From Terriglobus albidus (GTDB taxonomy: Bacteria; Acidobacteriota; Terriglobia; Terriglobales; Acidobacteriaceae): 64,000 nt of DNA. Positions within the stretch are counted from its first letter, which is position 1, and each line of letters starts with the position of its first letter. The notes below the pieces were generated by a model. It made no database searches, was not told the DNA's origin, and worked only from the letters and a program-made list of their open reading frames with translations. The stretch lies in assembly GCF_008000815.1 (NCBI RefSeq), contig NZ_CP042806.1, positions 4,278,001 to 4,342,000 of the forward strand, in the 5' to 3' direction. Below, piece by piece: positions 45,854 through 54,460 of this stretch. The position numbers and the translations under genes were made by a program.

Positions 45854-46672
45854 TCATTGAGCAATTGCAGGCCGTTTCGATCTCTCGATGGGACGCGAAG
45901 GAGCAGTCACCAGGTTGCTGGTATCCCTCATCGCCGCGATCGCACGGCTGTAACGGCCGGCAGCCGCATTGAATCGTATGATCGCCATCTCTTCCAGCAT
46001 CTTGGCACCATCCCTGAGATAGCTGATACGGCTACGATCATCATGTCCCCATGTAACTGGAACCTCCGTAATGCGGTAGCCAAGCTTACTGGCGATAAAC
46101 AGTAGCTCCGGATCGAATCCCCAGCGCTCGATCGTCTGCAGGCGGAAGATCACCTGTGCCGCATCACGCTTGAATGCCTTGAACCCGCACTGCGTGTCCT
46201 TGAAAGAGAGACCAGTCACAACTCTCGTAACGTAATTGAAGCAACGGCCGAATATCTGGCGATACAGCGGCTGCTGTACTGTCTGTCGAGACCGCTCGAG
46301 CCAGCGCGATCCAATGGCTACATCGACGCCTGCATCCAGTGCAGCAATCAACCTCTCCGCCTCGATCATTGGTGCAGAGAGATCCGCATCGGTAAACATG
46401 ACGACGTCGCCCGCCGCTTGTAGAACGCCATTGCGGACGGAGTATCCTTTGCCACGGTTGCTGAGATTTTTGATCAGATGCAAACGCGGATAGCGATCCA
46501 TCCACGCTTCAACAATCGAAGCCGTACGATCCGTGGAACCATCGTCCACCACCAGCAACTCCGCGTCCCAGCGACGCGCCTCAATGCATTTCAAGATGAG
46601 GCTCAGCGTATTGCCGATCCGGTTAGCTTCGTTGTAGGCGGGAATTACGATGCTGAGGTGCGGATGGGACAT
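45854..46672 (-). CDS. Glycosyltransferase family 2 (dolichyl-phosphate glucosyltransferase-like)
   Basis: The 272-residue cytosolic GT-A enzyme transfers sugar from a nucleotide donor, probably to a lipid phosphate. Motifs: LSIVIPAYNEANRIGNTL, LLVVDDGSTDRTASIV, RGKGYSVRNGVLQAAGDVVMFTDADLSAP (DAD metal-binding), and DTQCGFKAFKRDAA. ATG at 46672 with GGAG upstream is preferred to the TTG three codons earlier. It neighbours a nucleotidyltransferase-like gene and, further on, a GT4 gene, suggesting cell-envelope glycan synthesis. Confidence 0.93.
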   Translation of the reverse strand: MSHPHLSIVIPAYNEANRIGNTLSLILKCIEARRWDAELLVVDDGSTDRTASIVEAWMDRYPRLHLIKNLSNRGKGYSVRNGVLQAAGDVVMFTDADLSAPMIEAERLIAALDAGVDVAIGSRWLERSRQTVQQPLYRQIFGRCFNYVTRVVTGLSFKDTQCGFKAFKRDAAQVIFRLQTIERWGFDPELLFIASKLGYRITEVPVTWGHDDRSRISYLRDGAKMLEEMAIIRFNAAAGRYSRAIAAMRDTSNLVTAPSRPIERSKRPAIAQ

Positions 46673-46831
46673 AGAGCCCAACTCCAGACAGGAAAATTAG
46701 CGTTCCATAAAGATGACCTGTGCGGCCCATATAACTTTCCTGTTTACCCTGGACCACACATGTCACAAATACATGTGCAATATTTGTTGCTGCAAACCCG
46801 CACAAGGTTGTGCAGGCTGAACCGGAAGAGC

Positions 46832-47938
46832 TCACCAGATTCCCTTGTCACTACCGGTGATCTTGTGTCCGATTGCCGCAGCCGTTGCAAGCCACGGCAA
46901 AAGCCCCAGGCGGGCGCCGCTGCTGATTTCGCCCTTCCTGAACGTGTCCAGCAACTGCAGTCTGTAGAGTTCCGCTGACTGAGGCACGATGGGTACGCGC
47001 AAAAAGCTCTTCCCGCAGTACATAACCTTTCCATCGAAGCGGGCGGCATCTCGTACAAACGCGGGGAGTACAAGATGGGAGCCGGTGTACTTCCAGACGT
47101 AGTCCGAGACCAGTACGAGGTAGGTTGCAACCCCCTCCCAGATTCCGCTTTGTTGCGCGGAACGTCTCAGGTCCTCATAGTCCAGAACGCCGGAGGCTAC
47201 CAGCCCTGCAGAGTCCACGATGTCGCACAGGCGGAAGTAGAAGTGGCGATACATGCGCTGCAAGGTTGAAATCATGATCCGGTCGGAAGGCGACGGTACG
47301 CGAAACCTTTTCCTATCAAACTCCACCGCTCGTGACCGCGCTGGGATATTCTCTGCGAGTGTCAGATGTTCCCCCGTCTGTCCCAGGCGGCACATGTGGA
47401 TCTCGACGGATTCAGGCAGACCGGGAATCTCGAAGTTCCACTTCCCTGCCAGGCGATCTCCCCAACTGCGCGACACGATTGTGGCCTCGAACTGTCGCTG
47501 CATCAAAGCCAGCACGACATCTGGAGCAGCGTTCGTATACAGGTCCATATCGCTTCCGAAGTCGGGCCAGTGATCCAGGGTCTTAATGACGGTTACGTCA
47601 AGACCGGCTTCAGAAAACGCGGCACAGATCGCCTGTAGATAAGCCGTAGCATGCGCGATACGGGCACGCTCCGCAGCGATGACCTCATCGGCACGCCGAA
47701 CCTGCTCAAGATCGTTCGCCTGGAGCATCAAACTCCGGTATGCCTCCATTCCTCGAACGACCACGTGGTTGGCATGCGCCAGCGACACGAGCTCATCGAG
47801 CTGAGCCGTGCTCATCTGCTGCAAACGGGTGATGAGCGAAGACAGACCCGCCACTGGCGATAGGACCAGTCGAGAGAGTATGTCCATGGTGTCACTTATG
47901 GTATCGGGCAGACGGGAGTTCGGCATTCCTGGGAGCAT
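46832..47938 (-). CDS. Nucleotidyltransferase-fold family protein
   Basis: The 368-residue product shows VTVIKTLDHWPDFGSDMDLYTNAAPDVVLALM, the GSDxD signature of uncharacterised nucleotidyltransferases of the PF14907 type often found in polysaccharide loci. LPESVEIHMCRLG supplies a possible further acidic residue. The C-terminal half is mostly helical (YRHFYFRLCDIVDSAGLV). Substrate and product are unknown; it may be inactive or modify a sugar carrier. Two starts are possible (47938, 47926); the first is retained. Confidence 0.8.
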   Translation of the reverse strand: MLPGMPNSRLPDTISDTMDILSRLVLSPVAGLSSLITRLQQMSTAQLDELVSLAHANHVVVRGMEAYRSLMLQANDLEQVRRADEVIAAERARIAHATAYLQAICAAFSEAGLDVTVIKTLDHWPDFGSDMDLYTNAAPDVVLALMQRQFEATIVSRSWGDRLAGKWNFEIPGLPESVEIHMCRLGQTGEHLTLAENIPARSRAVEFDRKRFRVPSPSDRIMISTLQRMYRHFYFRLCDIVDSAGLVASGVLDYEDLRRSAQQSGIWEGVATYLVLVSDYVWKYTGSHLVLPAFVRDAARFDGKVMYCGKSFLRVPIVPQSAELYRLQLLDTFRKGEISSGARLGLLPWLATAAAIGHKITGSDKGIW

Positions 47939-47982
47939 CCTTTGATTGATCGTGGCTGTGCTTCGCGGGCAAGGGCGCGGGC

Positions 47983-49134
47983 TCAGCGAGGTAACGGCGC
48001 ACTGGAAGGCGCCGGCGTTGGATTTTCGGGTTCAGATGGCGGCGGTTCCGGACTACCATCACGCCGTATGAGTTCGACGGGTTCATTGGGGTTAGCAGGG
48101 GCGGGATTTCGGGACTTCAATGCCTGATAGACATCCTGCCGGCTCTGAAGCGCGACTTCGGCGAGGCGACGCCCCTCGGCATCTGAACGGCTCGCCATAC
48201 CAACTGCTTCTCCCGCATCCCTCGCAGCTCTGGCTCGTGTGTAATAAGCAACCGCCGTCTCCAGATCGCCATCTCGCTCTGCCAGATAGCCAATGTTGTT
48301 GAGAGAGAATGCGCTCGAGGGATCCGCGGCGTAGGCCTGTTCAAAATTGCTGCGGGCGGCAGCCCAATCTTCCTTATTAAGCGCCGAGACACCTCTTACC
48401 GTGAACATGTGAGCACGAATCTGATGAATGTCCATCTCCGCCATACGTGCGCGAAGCTTATCGGCGGATTCTGCAGCGAGCACACTGATGGGCTTACCTC
48501 GTGACGACTTATCGAGAGCTACCACTACCTTCTGCGTCGAGCGGGTTCTCGCTGCTGCGTCATAGTACTTGAGGGCATCTTCGAGATTCCCCGTCGCCTG
48601 TTCGGCAATACCAAGATTATTCAGCGTGAACGGATTGTTCGGATCCAGAGAAAGTGTCTGTTTCAGCACAGCCTCCGCATCAAAACTGCGATTCTGCTGC
48701 AACAACTGCATCGCATAGATATTGATGCGGTTGATCCTCATCGGCATGTTCTTGATCGTACCGAGGGCATCCATCATGGGTTTGCCCTTAAGTTCCTTAT
48801 CGCTGCTGCGGTCGATCACGGCTTCGCATCCCTGCTGCACCGCAAGCCGGTAATACTCGGCGGCGCGTTCGACCTGACCCTGAAGCTCGGACACATAACC
48901 GAGGTTGTTCAGGGTGAACGGATCGGAAGGATCGTAGAGATAGGCTTTGTAAAACAGAGCCTCTGCCCTCTCGTACTTATGCTTCACGACCTGGTCGACG
49001 CCCTCGCGGTTGAGCCGTTGCACCGGAGTCGATTCGGCCCGTCGCGGAATCGTGATGCGGATGTACTGCTGCGCAGAAAGAAGCGGCGCGGTTAGAACAC
49101 CAGCAAACGCAACCCAAAGATATTTACGATTCAT
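47983..49134 (-). CDS. Secreted TPR-repeat protein, 383 aa
   Basis: ATG at 49134 gives a signal peptide (MNRKYLWVAFAGVLTAPLLSA). Tetratricopeptide pairs are clear: YERAEALFYKAYLYDPSDPFTLNNLGYVSELQGQVERAAEYYRLAV, FDAEAVLKQTLSLDPNNPFTLNNLGIAEQATGNLEDALKYYDAAA, and WAAARSNFEQAYAADPSSAFSLNNIGYLAERDGDLETAVAYYTRA. The tail is Pro-rich. TPR proteins scaffold complexes; here a periplasmic role in glycan assembly is possible from neighbours. The longer frame to 49272 lacks a start signal and would destroy the signal peptide. Confidence 0.85.
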   Translation of the reverse strand: MNRKYLWVAFAGVLTAPLLSAQQYIRITIPRRAESTPVQRLNREGVDQVVKHKYERAEALFYKAYLYDPSDPFTLNNLGYVSELQGQVERAAEYYRLAVQQGCEAVIDRSSDKELKGKPMMDALGTIKNMPMRINRINIYAMQLLQQNRSFDAEAVLKQTLSLDPNNPFTLNNLGIAEQATGNLEDALKYYDAAARTRSTQKVVVALDKSSRGKPISVLAAESADKLRARMAEMDIHQIRAHMFTVRGVSALNKEDWAAARSNFEQAYAADPSSAFSLNNIGYLAERDGDLETAVAYYTRARAARDAGEAVGMASRSDAEGRRLAEVALQSRQDVYQALKSRNPAPANPNEPVELIRRDGSPEPPPSEPENPTPAPSSAPLPR

Positions 49135-49286
49135 AGGATGACCCGTTGCTTCGGATAATTGACACACTTCCGCAACTTGGGGAGTTAGATTCAGGTACGG
49201 GGCATTTGGGTTTCCTGCTAAGTACGCGTGTAACTCAGGCTTTTTCGTCCAGACCACCTGGCGGCCCGCCAAAGCATCCCACCGTC

Positions 49287-50138
49287 ATGCGCGTCTCGTG
49301 TCTTGGTCTGCTGGCTCTCTGTGCCACTGCCGCTTCCGGTCAGGCTCTTCCGGAAGGGTTACTCCCCCCGTCTGAGACGGTGGCGAGGACAACCTTGCCA
49401 TCGGTCCCGCCAGGGCGCAGCACCGTCATGGGCGGGCAAATCGGAGATGTCGACCTTATTCGCGACCAATTTTCCCTTAAGGTGCCCGGCAGCGGGGGCA
49501 GCCACACGATCAAGATCCTCTTCGACGAACGGACGCAGGTCTATCAAAACGGGCAGAAGATTTCGGTATTACGTCTTCATCCTGCGGACCATGCATCGAT
49601 CGAGACCAGGTTGGATGGAACCTCCATCTTTGCCGTCCGCATTCATATCCTTTCCAATACGCCCGACGGGCAGCTACGTGGTCAGGTCGTCGGCTTTGAC
49701 GCCGGCAAGGGTGAACTGAAGATACGCGGGACGAATATCGATAGCACCGTGACAATCACCGTACCCGCTGGGACGCCGGTCGCCCGAACCGGTCAGGCAG
49801 CGTTTTCCAGAACGAGCCCAGGCCTGGCCGATCTGGTCCCCGACGCAATCGTTGATGTCGCCTTTCGACCCGGGAACAACGGTATTGGGCAAGCTAACCG
49901 GATTGATGTGCTTGCGGTTCCGGGTGCGGAGTTCGTCTTCCGCGGTGAACTTCTATCGGTAGACCTTCGGGCCGGAAGAATGTCTATCGCGACAACCTCC
50001 GATCATCCGCCCATGGATATCGCGTTCGACCCCTCCCGCTTCGAAATAACCCGGCAGCTGCATCAAGGGGGATTAGTAAAAGTCACGACACGCTTTGATG
50101 GAACCCGTTACAACGCGACAGACATCCTGACTCAGTAA
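49287..50138 (+). CDS. Secreted DUF5666-like protein, 283 aa
   Basis: ATG at 49287 provides a short signal peptide (MRVSCLGLLALCATAASGQ). The mature part is beta-rich, with repeated OB-like units: GGQIGDVDLIRDQFSLKVPGSGGSHTIKILFDERTQVYQNGQ, RGQVVGFDAGKGELKIRGTNIDSTVTITVPAGTPV and RGELLSVDLRAGRMSIATTSDHPP. This alternation recalls DUF5666 domains of unknown function. It is divergent from the TPR gene and convergent with the phosphoesterase gene, from which a strong terminator separates it. Confidence 0.75.
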   Translation: MRVSCLGLLALCATAASGQALPEGLLPPSETVARTTLPSVPPGRSTVMGGQIGDVDLIRDQFSLKVPGSGGSHTIKILFDERTQVYQNGQKISVLRLHPADHASIETRLDGTSIFAVRIHILSNTPDGQLRGQVVGFDAGKGELKIRGTNIDSTVTITVPAGTPVARTGQAAFSRTSPGLADLVPDAIVDVAFRPGNNGIGQANRIDVLAVPGAEFVFRGELLSVDLRAGRMSIATTSDHPPMDIAFDPSRFEITRQLHQGGLVKVTTRFDGTRYNATDILTQ

Positions 50139-50206
50139 AAAAATAGGCCTTAACGCATTCCTATTTGGGATCGCGATCTTTCCTTTCTATTGAAATCCTT
50201 ATTCCA

Positions 50207-50243
50207 AAAATCAGAGGGAGCCGGACCGGCTCCCTCTGATTTT
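50207..50243. terminator. Bidirectional terminator between convergent genes
   Basis: AAAATCAGAGGGAGCC (50207-50222) pairs perfectly with GGCTCCCTCTGATTTT (50228-50243), loop GGACC. The A-run on one side and T-run on the other let it work for both the DUF5666-like and phosphoesterase genes. Confidence 0.95.
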
Positions 50244-50257
50244 GCGCTTAGTGGGAA

Positions 50258-52666
50258 CTACGGTCCAAAGTTCGTCGGTGTGCACGGATCGTATCCGAGT
50301 GAAGCGGGCGACACAGGAGTTGGCGGTGTCGGGGGTGCTGTCCAGGGAGCGCCGGTAAAGTCGAAGAAATCGGTCAAATCCGGCTGAGCTTTATCGCGTT
50401 CCGTGAGGTGCTCTGAGGCGCCGAGGAAACGGTTCTGCACGAACTTCAGGATGGCCGTGTGATCCATTGGAATATGAGAGACATAGTGTTTCCGGACGTA
50501 TGGAGAGATGACCATATTAGGTACCCGGAAGCCCAGTTGCGCTGCAAAGCCCTGTTGGGCCGCCGCATCGTTGATGTTGGCGCCAGGCTGTGATGGCCTC
50601 AGGTCGCAATGCGTGGTGGGAGTTCCCCCCGGTGGCACGCAGGGGTTATATGTGTCTGGGTTTACAGATATGGAGCGGATGTCCGGAATGTCTGCGACCG
50701 AAAGGCTGCCTACCATTGAATCTGTATTGTCGTTCGAATGTGCCGGAACCGGAGGCACATGATCATATGGGCCGCCGCCTTCATCGTAGGCCAGGAAGAA
50801 GACGGAGTTCATCCAGGAAGAGCTCGTCATGAGCGAATTTACGACCTTCGCCACCTGCTGCTGTCCGGCGAGAATTGACTGCCCTGAACCAGGATGCTCG
50901 TCGTTTACCCCGTACCCGGCTTCGATGAACGCGAAACTTGGCAATGTTCCGTTTGCCAGGTCCGTGTAGTAGGAGGACAGAGGGGCGATGTGTGTCGGAT
51001 CGATGCAGAACGAGTTCGACGAGTCACCCACGACGCTCGATGGCTGGGTCGGAGCAGCGCAGGTACCCGGATTCGAGTGGAGGTAGGTATAGGAGTCCGC
51101 AAGCTGCGAGAAGTTTGTTGCCGGATATACAGCGGATGCTCCAGCGCTCTGGCAGTCGTCAGGATCGAGACATCCCCCCTGGGTCACCGTGTAGTAGAGC
51201 TTCCAGGAGACATTCGCAGCAGTCAGTTTGGCGAAGATGGTGGGAATCTGCAATTGTGGCAGGCCGTCATCGTTGCCAGGATCCAGAGCCAGCCCCTGGG
51301 TCGTGCCTCCGGTCAAGGTGGCGATGCGATTCGGGATGCTCTTGCTGGATACCGGCGAGAACCAGCGATCGGAAAGAGCAAACTGAGACGCCATGTAGTA
51401 GTAGTAGTTCAGGAAACCCTGATCGTAATACCCCATGGCACGACGGCCCGTGAAGTCGCTGAAGGTTCCCGCACATCCTTTGCCTCCTGCGGCCTGGCAA
51501 TTCTTCGCATAGTTTTCGTTGGTATGCACGAAACCATCCATCAGGATTGACCTGCCAGTCGTGAAGTCATAACGGCTGGCGTCGCCGTAACTTTCGAGCC
51601 ATGAGGACGTCTCATCTTCGACACAACTACTGGTCAGTTTGAATAATGAGTAGGCTGTTCCCTCATCGCTCTTATTGCTTATCTTGGCTAACTTGTCCTC
51701 GATGCCGTCGACGTCGTAGGTCTTTCCATCGTTACCGACATTCCAGTTGTTCGTCAGACGATATGGATTCAACATGCCGAAGTACTGGTCGAAGCTGTGG
51801 TTCTCCTGCAACATGAAGATGACATGGCGAATGGATTGCAGATCCGCTGTCACCGTCACCTTCGTTGTAGCAGTTGCATTGCCTCCGCTTGAACCAGTGG
51901 CTGTCGCGGTGTAGGTCGTGGTTGCAGATGGTGTCACATTCTGCGTTCCACCGGTCGCCGATAGCGTATAGCTGCTGCCGTCTGTCCCCGTAATCACAAC
52001 CTTCGTTGCATTCGTCGCAGTTGCGGTGAGGGTCGAAGATCCGCCCGGTGAGATGGAAGTCGGACTGGCGCTCAGGGTGACCGTCGCCGGGTTGCCCGTC
52101 ACTGTCACCGTCGCGGTGGCAGTTGCTGTGCCGCCGGCAGCACCTGTGGCGGTCGCCGTATAGGTGGTGGTTGCTGACGGTGTCACAGTCTGAGTTCCGC
52201 CCGTCGCCGAAAGCGTATAGCTGCTGCCGTCTGTCCCGGCAATGACAACCTTCGTCGCATTCGTCGCGGTCGCGGTGAGGGTCGAAGACCCGCCGGACGA
52301 GACCGAGGTAGGATTCGCGCCCAGGGTGACTGTGGGCGGGTTGACCGCTCCACCTATTGTTACGGTCGCGGTAGCACTGGCGCTTGCCCCTCCAAGCCCC
52401 GTAGCAGTAGCGGTATATGTCGTTGTCGCAGATGGAGATACGCTCTGGGTCCCGCCCGGCGGCGACAGCGTATAGCTACTGCCGTCACTTCCCGTAACGG
52501 AGATATGCGTAGCGTTCGTTGCCGTCACGGTCAGGACGGCCGACCCCTCGGAAGAGATCGTAGTTGGATTGGCGTTCAAGGTGACCAGGACAATCGGGTT
52601 ACCTGGCATGCCAGAACCGCATCCGCTCAATATCAATAGTAGGAACGGGAAAACAATCCACTTCAC
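50258..52666 (-). CDS. Phosphoesterase (phospholipase C/acid phosphatase-like) lipoprotein with Ig-like repeats
   Basis: A PF04185-type phosphoesterase that cleaves phosphate esters, for example of phospholipids. GTG at 52666 is proposed since it gives a lipoprotein signal (MKWIVFPFLLLILSGCGSG, lipidated Cys16); the frame is open to an ATG at 52858, so the start is uncertain. Three Ig-like repeats (about residues 25-275) precede the catalytic domain, which opens RHVIFMLQENHSFDQYFG (active-site Glu-Asn-His) and contains VFFLAYDEGGGPYDHVPPV and RVPNMVISPYVRKHYVSHIPMDHTAILKFV. Ser/Thr-rich repeats probably position the enzyme at the cell surface. It is downstream of GT4 on the same strand. Confidence 0.88.
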   Translation of the reverse strand: MKWIVFPFLLLILSGCGSGMPGNPIVLVTLNANPTTISSEGSAVLTVTATNATHISVTGSDGSSYTLSPPGGTQSVSPSATTTYTATATGLGGASASATATVTIGGAVNPPTVTLGANPTSVSSGGSSTLTATATNATKVVIAGTDGSSYTLSATGGTQTVTPSATTTYTATATGAAGGTATATATVTVTGNPATVTLSASPTSISPGGSSTLTATATNATKVVITGTDGSSYTLSATGGTQNVTPSATTTYTATATGSSGGNATATTKVTVTADLQSIRHVIFMLQENHSFDQYFGMLNPYRLTNNWNVGNDGKTYDVDGIEDKLAKISNKSDEGTAYSLFKLTSSCVEDETSSWLESYGDASRYDFTTGRSILMDGFVHTNENYAKNCQAAGGKGCAGTFSDFTGRRAMGYYDQGFLNYYYYMASQFALSDRWFSPVSSKSIPNRIATLTGGTTQGLALDPGNDDGLPQLQIPTIFAKLTAANVSWKLYYTVTQGGCLDPDDCQSAGASAVYPATNFSQLADSYTYLHSNPGTCAAPTQPSSVVGDSSNSFCIDPTHIAPLSSYYTDLANGTLPSFAFIEAGYGVNDEHPGSGQSILAGQQQVAKVVNSLMTSSSWMNSVFFLAYDEGGGPYDHVPPVPAHSNDNTDSMVGSLSVADIPDIRSISVNPDTYNPCVPPGGTPTTHCDLRPSQPGANINDAAAQQGFAAQLGFRVPNMVISPYVRKHYVSHIPMDHTAILKFVQNRFLGASEHLTERDKAQPDLTDFFDFTGAPWTAPPTPPTPVSPASLGYDPCTPTNFGP
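51848..52594 (-). repeat. Three in-frame Ig-like repeats in the phosphoesterase gene
   Basis: Three direct repeats of roughly 85 codons each share TLxANPTxxSxGGSSTLTATATNATKV, GTDGSSYTLSATGGTQ and PSATTTYTATATG. Units 2 and 3 are nearly identical in nucleotide sequence as well, suggesting recent duplication or conversion; unit 1 has diverged more. Confidence 0.85.
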
Positions 52667-52825
52667 CCTTACTAAGGCACGCCAATTGAGGACAGCACCA
52701 CATGACTCGAGCACTGCATTTCTCCTATCCCACTCGGGAGTGGAATGTGCCGCAGAGATCAGAGATACAACCAAGAACCCAAAAGGAACCTGAAAGTCCT
52801 GCAACGTCATACTTCGCTTGCATAT

Positions 52826-52871
52826 CGTGATGCATACACTAAAGAACTCGTGATGCATACACTAAAGAACC
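52826..52871. repeat. 23-bp tandem duplication at GT4 stop
   Basis: CGTGATGCATACACTAAAGAAC occurs at 52826 and again at 52849, period 23. The right copy contains the stop codon of the GT4 gene (52862-52864) and the ATG at 52858 that opens the downstream frame, so a slippage duplication has altered the junction between the two genes. Confidence 0.9.
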
Positions 52872-54289
52872 TGTTCTGGATAGCCATTCATCGCTGCCGG
52901 AGGTGCGGCCTCAAGCGGTACAGCGTTTTGCTCCGGCACATCGCGGCGCGGCGCGGCCGGCTCCTCCCGGGCAGCATAGCCACCGCTGAAAATGTGCTGC
53001 ACAGGCATTCCACCAACGTGTCGAGTCCACACGCTCCATGGACGAAACCGCCTCGCCAATCCTCTGGCATCCACAATCTTCTTGAGCTTATGCAGCTCAA
53101 ACCAGCGAAGATAGGTCCGGGCGACATTCGCCATCGCCATCTGGACGCCAGCCTGGTAGTTGTGCTCTGACATCTCCAACTGGACCTGGGGAGATTCAAG
53201 GACGTTGACAATTTTCTCGGCGAAATCCGCGGCATCACCGGTTTTGTAAAAGAGGATGGCCATATCATCGTCCGTCCCCATGCAACGAAAGTCTGGGATA
53301 TCCGAACACACAATCGGGAGGCCGTACTCACAAGCCTGATGTGCCGGACCGCTGGACCCCGTCGATGAGTCATAGGGCATCACCAGAAGAGAGCTGGTAC
53401 GAAACAGCTCCGAAACATCCTTTTGAGGGATATAGCCGAGGAAATCAACCGGAAGCTGAGGCGGCAGCGAAGCGCGCACAGACTCCCAATAACCGGCGGC
53501 GGCCGGATGATTTCCACCAGCCACGATCAGGCGCGCATTTGGGATCTTCTCAAGTACCGCGGGGAACGCTTCCATCAGCTTCTCGAGCCTCTTGTAGGTT
53601 CCCCAGTTCCCGAAGGCAAGAATGCGGTGTTCCGGGTTTCCGCGCCGGCTTAGATCGGGCCCCTCTGAGATGGTCGTGAAGGTGCCATGTGTACCGATCA
53701 TGATGTTTCGGGCGGCGTACTTCCTCTCGAGTGTCCTTCGGTAATCCGATAGCAAAACCGTGACCCAGTTCGCCTTCAACAGAACACGCGTTGCTACATA
53801 GGTTCCCGTGCGCAGCAGCTTTTCCCGTTGCAGGCTTGCAGTAGAAGCACTCTTGAAGTCAACATGCTCGATGATGTGATGGAGCGTAATGTGGGTGTAG
53901 AACCCGGCTGCCCGGGTAAGAGCCGGAGCGAACAGCCCTAGAAACGCAGCGACTGGATTCTTCGGCGTTCCGAAGCTCGAGAACACCAGGTTGAACCAGA
54001 CCACATCGGGCTTCCATTCGTGAATTGCTTTAAGAAGCCTTGCGGGGTTCGCCAGGCTGTCGACCTTCCAGCAGCGTACGATCTTTATCCCTGGGAGACC
54101 TGGCACCTCTTCCGAAGAGAGGGTCTTTCCATGAGCATCTGTGACGAACTTGTACTCTTCAATTTCATCCGCGAGAACAATCAGCTCTACACCTTCATGA
54201 CGCTGAATCTCTCTCGCGATGTGGTAGGAATATTCGTTCAACGGCCCCTTACTTGGAGGAAACGCCGCGACTAGGCAGATTCGAATCAT
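52862..54289 (-). CDS. Glycosyltransferase family 4
   Basis: A 475-residue GT-B enzyme. N-terminal domain: RICLVAAFPPSKGPLNEYSYHIAREIQ and VVWFNLVFSSFGTPKNP. The donor domain shows ILAFGNWGTYKRLEKLMEAFPAVLEKIPNARLIVAGG, PQKDVSELFRTSSLLVMPYDSSTGSSGPAHQACEYGLPIVCSDIPDF, with the GT4 pattern in which an acidic residue is replaced around HQACEYGLPIV (EX7E-like Glu present). It transfers a sugar from a nucleotide donor during polysaccharide synthesis. The C-terminal 70 residues are an extra, poorly ordered tail. Confidence 0.93.
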   Translation of the reverse strand: MIRICLVAAFPPSKGPLNEYSYHIAREIQRHEGVELIVLADEIEEYKFVTDAHGKTLSSEEVPGLPGIKIVRCWKVDSLANPARLLKAIHEWKPDVVWFNLVFSSFGTPKNPVAAFLGLFAPALTRAAGFYTHITLHHIIEHVDFKSASTASLQREKLLRTGTYVATRVLLKANWVTVLLSDYRRTLERKYAARNIMIGTHGTFTTISEGPDLSRRGNPEHRILAFGNWGTYKRLEKLMEAFPAVLEKIPNARLIVAGGNHPAAAGYWESVRASLPPQLPVDFLGYIPQKDVSELFRTSSLLVMPYDSSTGSSGPAHQACEYGLPIVCSDIPDFRCMGTDDDMAILFYKTGDAADFAEKIVNVLESPQVQLEMSEHNYQAGVQMAMANVARTYLRWFELHKLKKIVDARGLARRFRPWSVWTRHVGGMPVQHIFSGGYAAREEPAAPRRDVPEQNAVPLEAAPPAAMNGYPEQVL

Positions 54290-54460
54290 GGTACTTAGAA
54301 GAGGCTTAATGACTAATTGGATGTATTGGTTAAGGTCATTTTTTTGAGAGGTGAACGCCAGAATGTGCGCGCCAATCCTGCAAACTTAAGTAACCGCGGC
54401 CTCCTTCGATCAAAGCTTTTGCAGGATGAAAACAGCTTCTACTTATAAGAACCGATCTCC

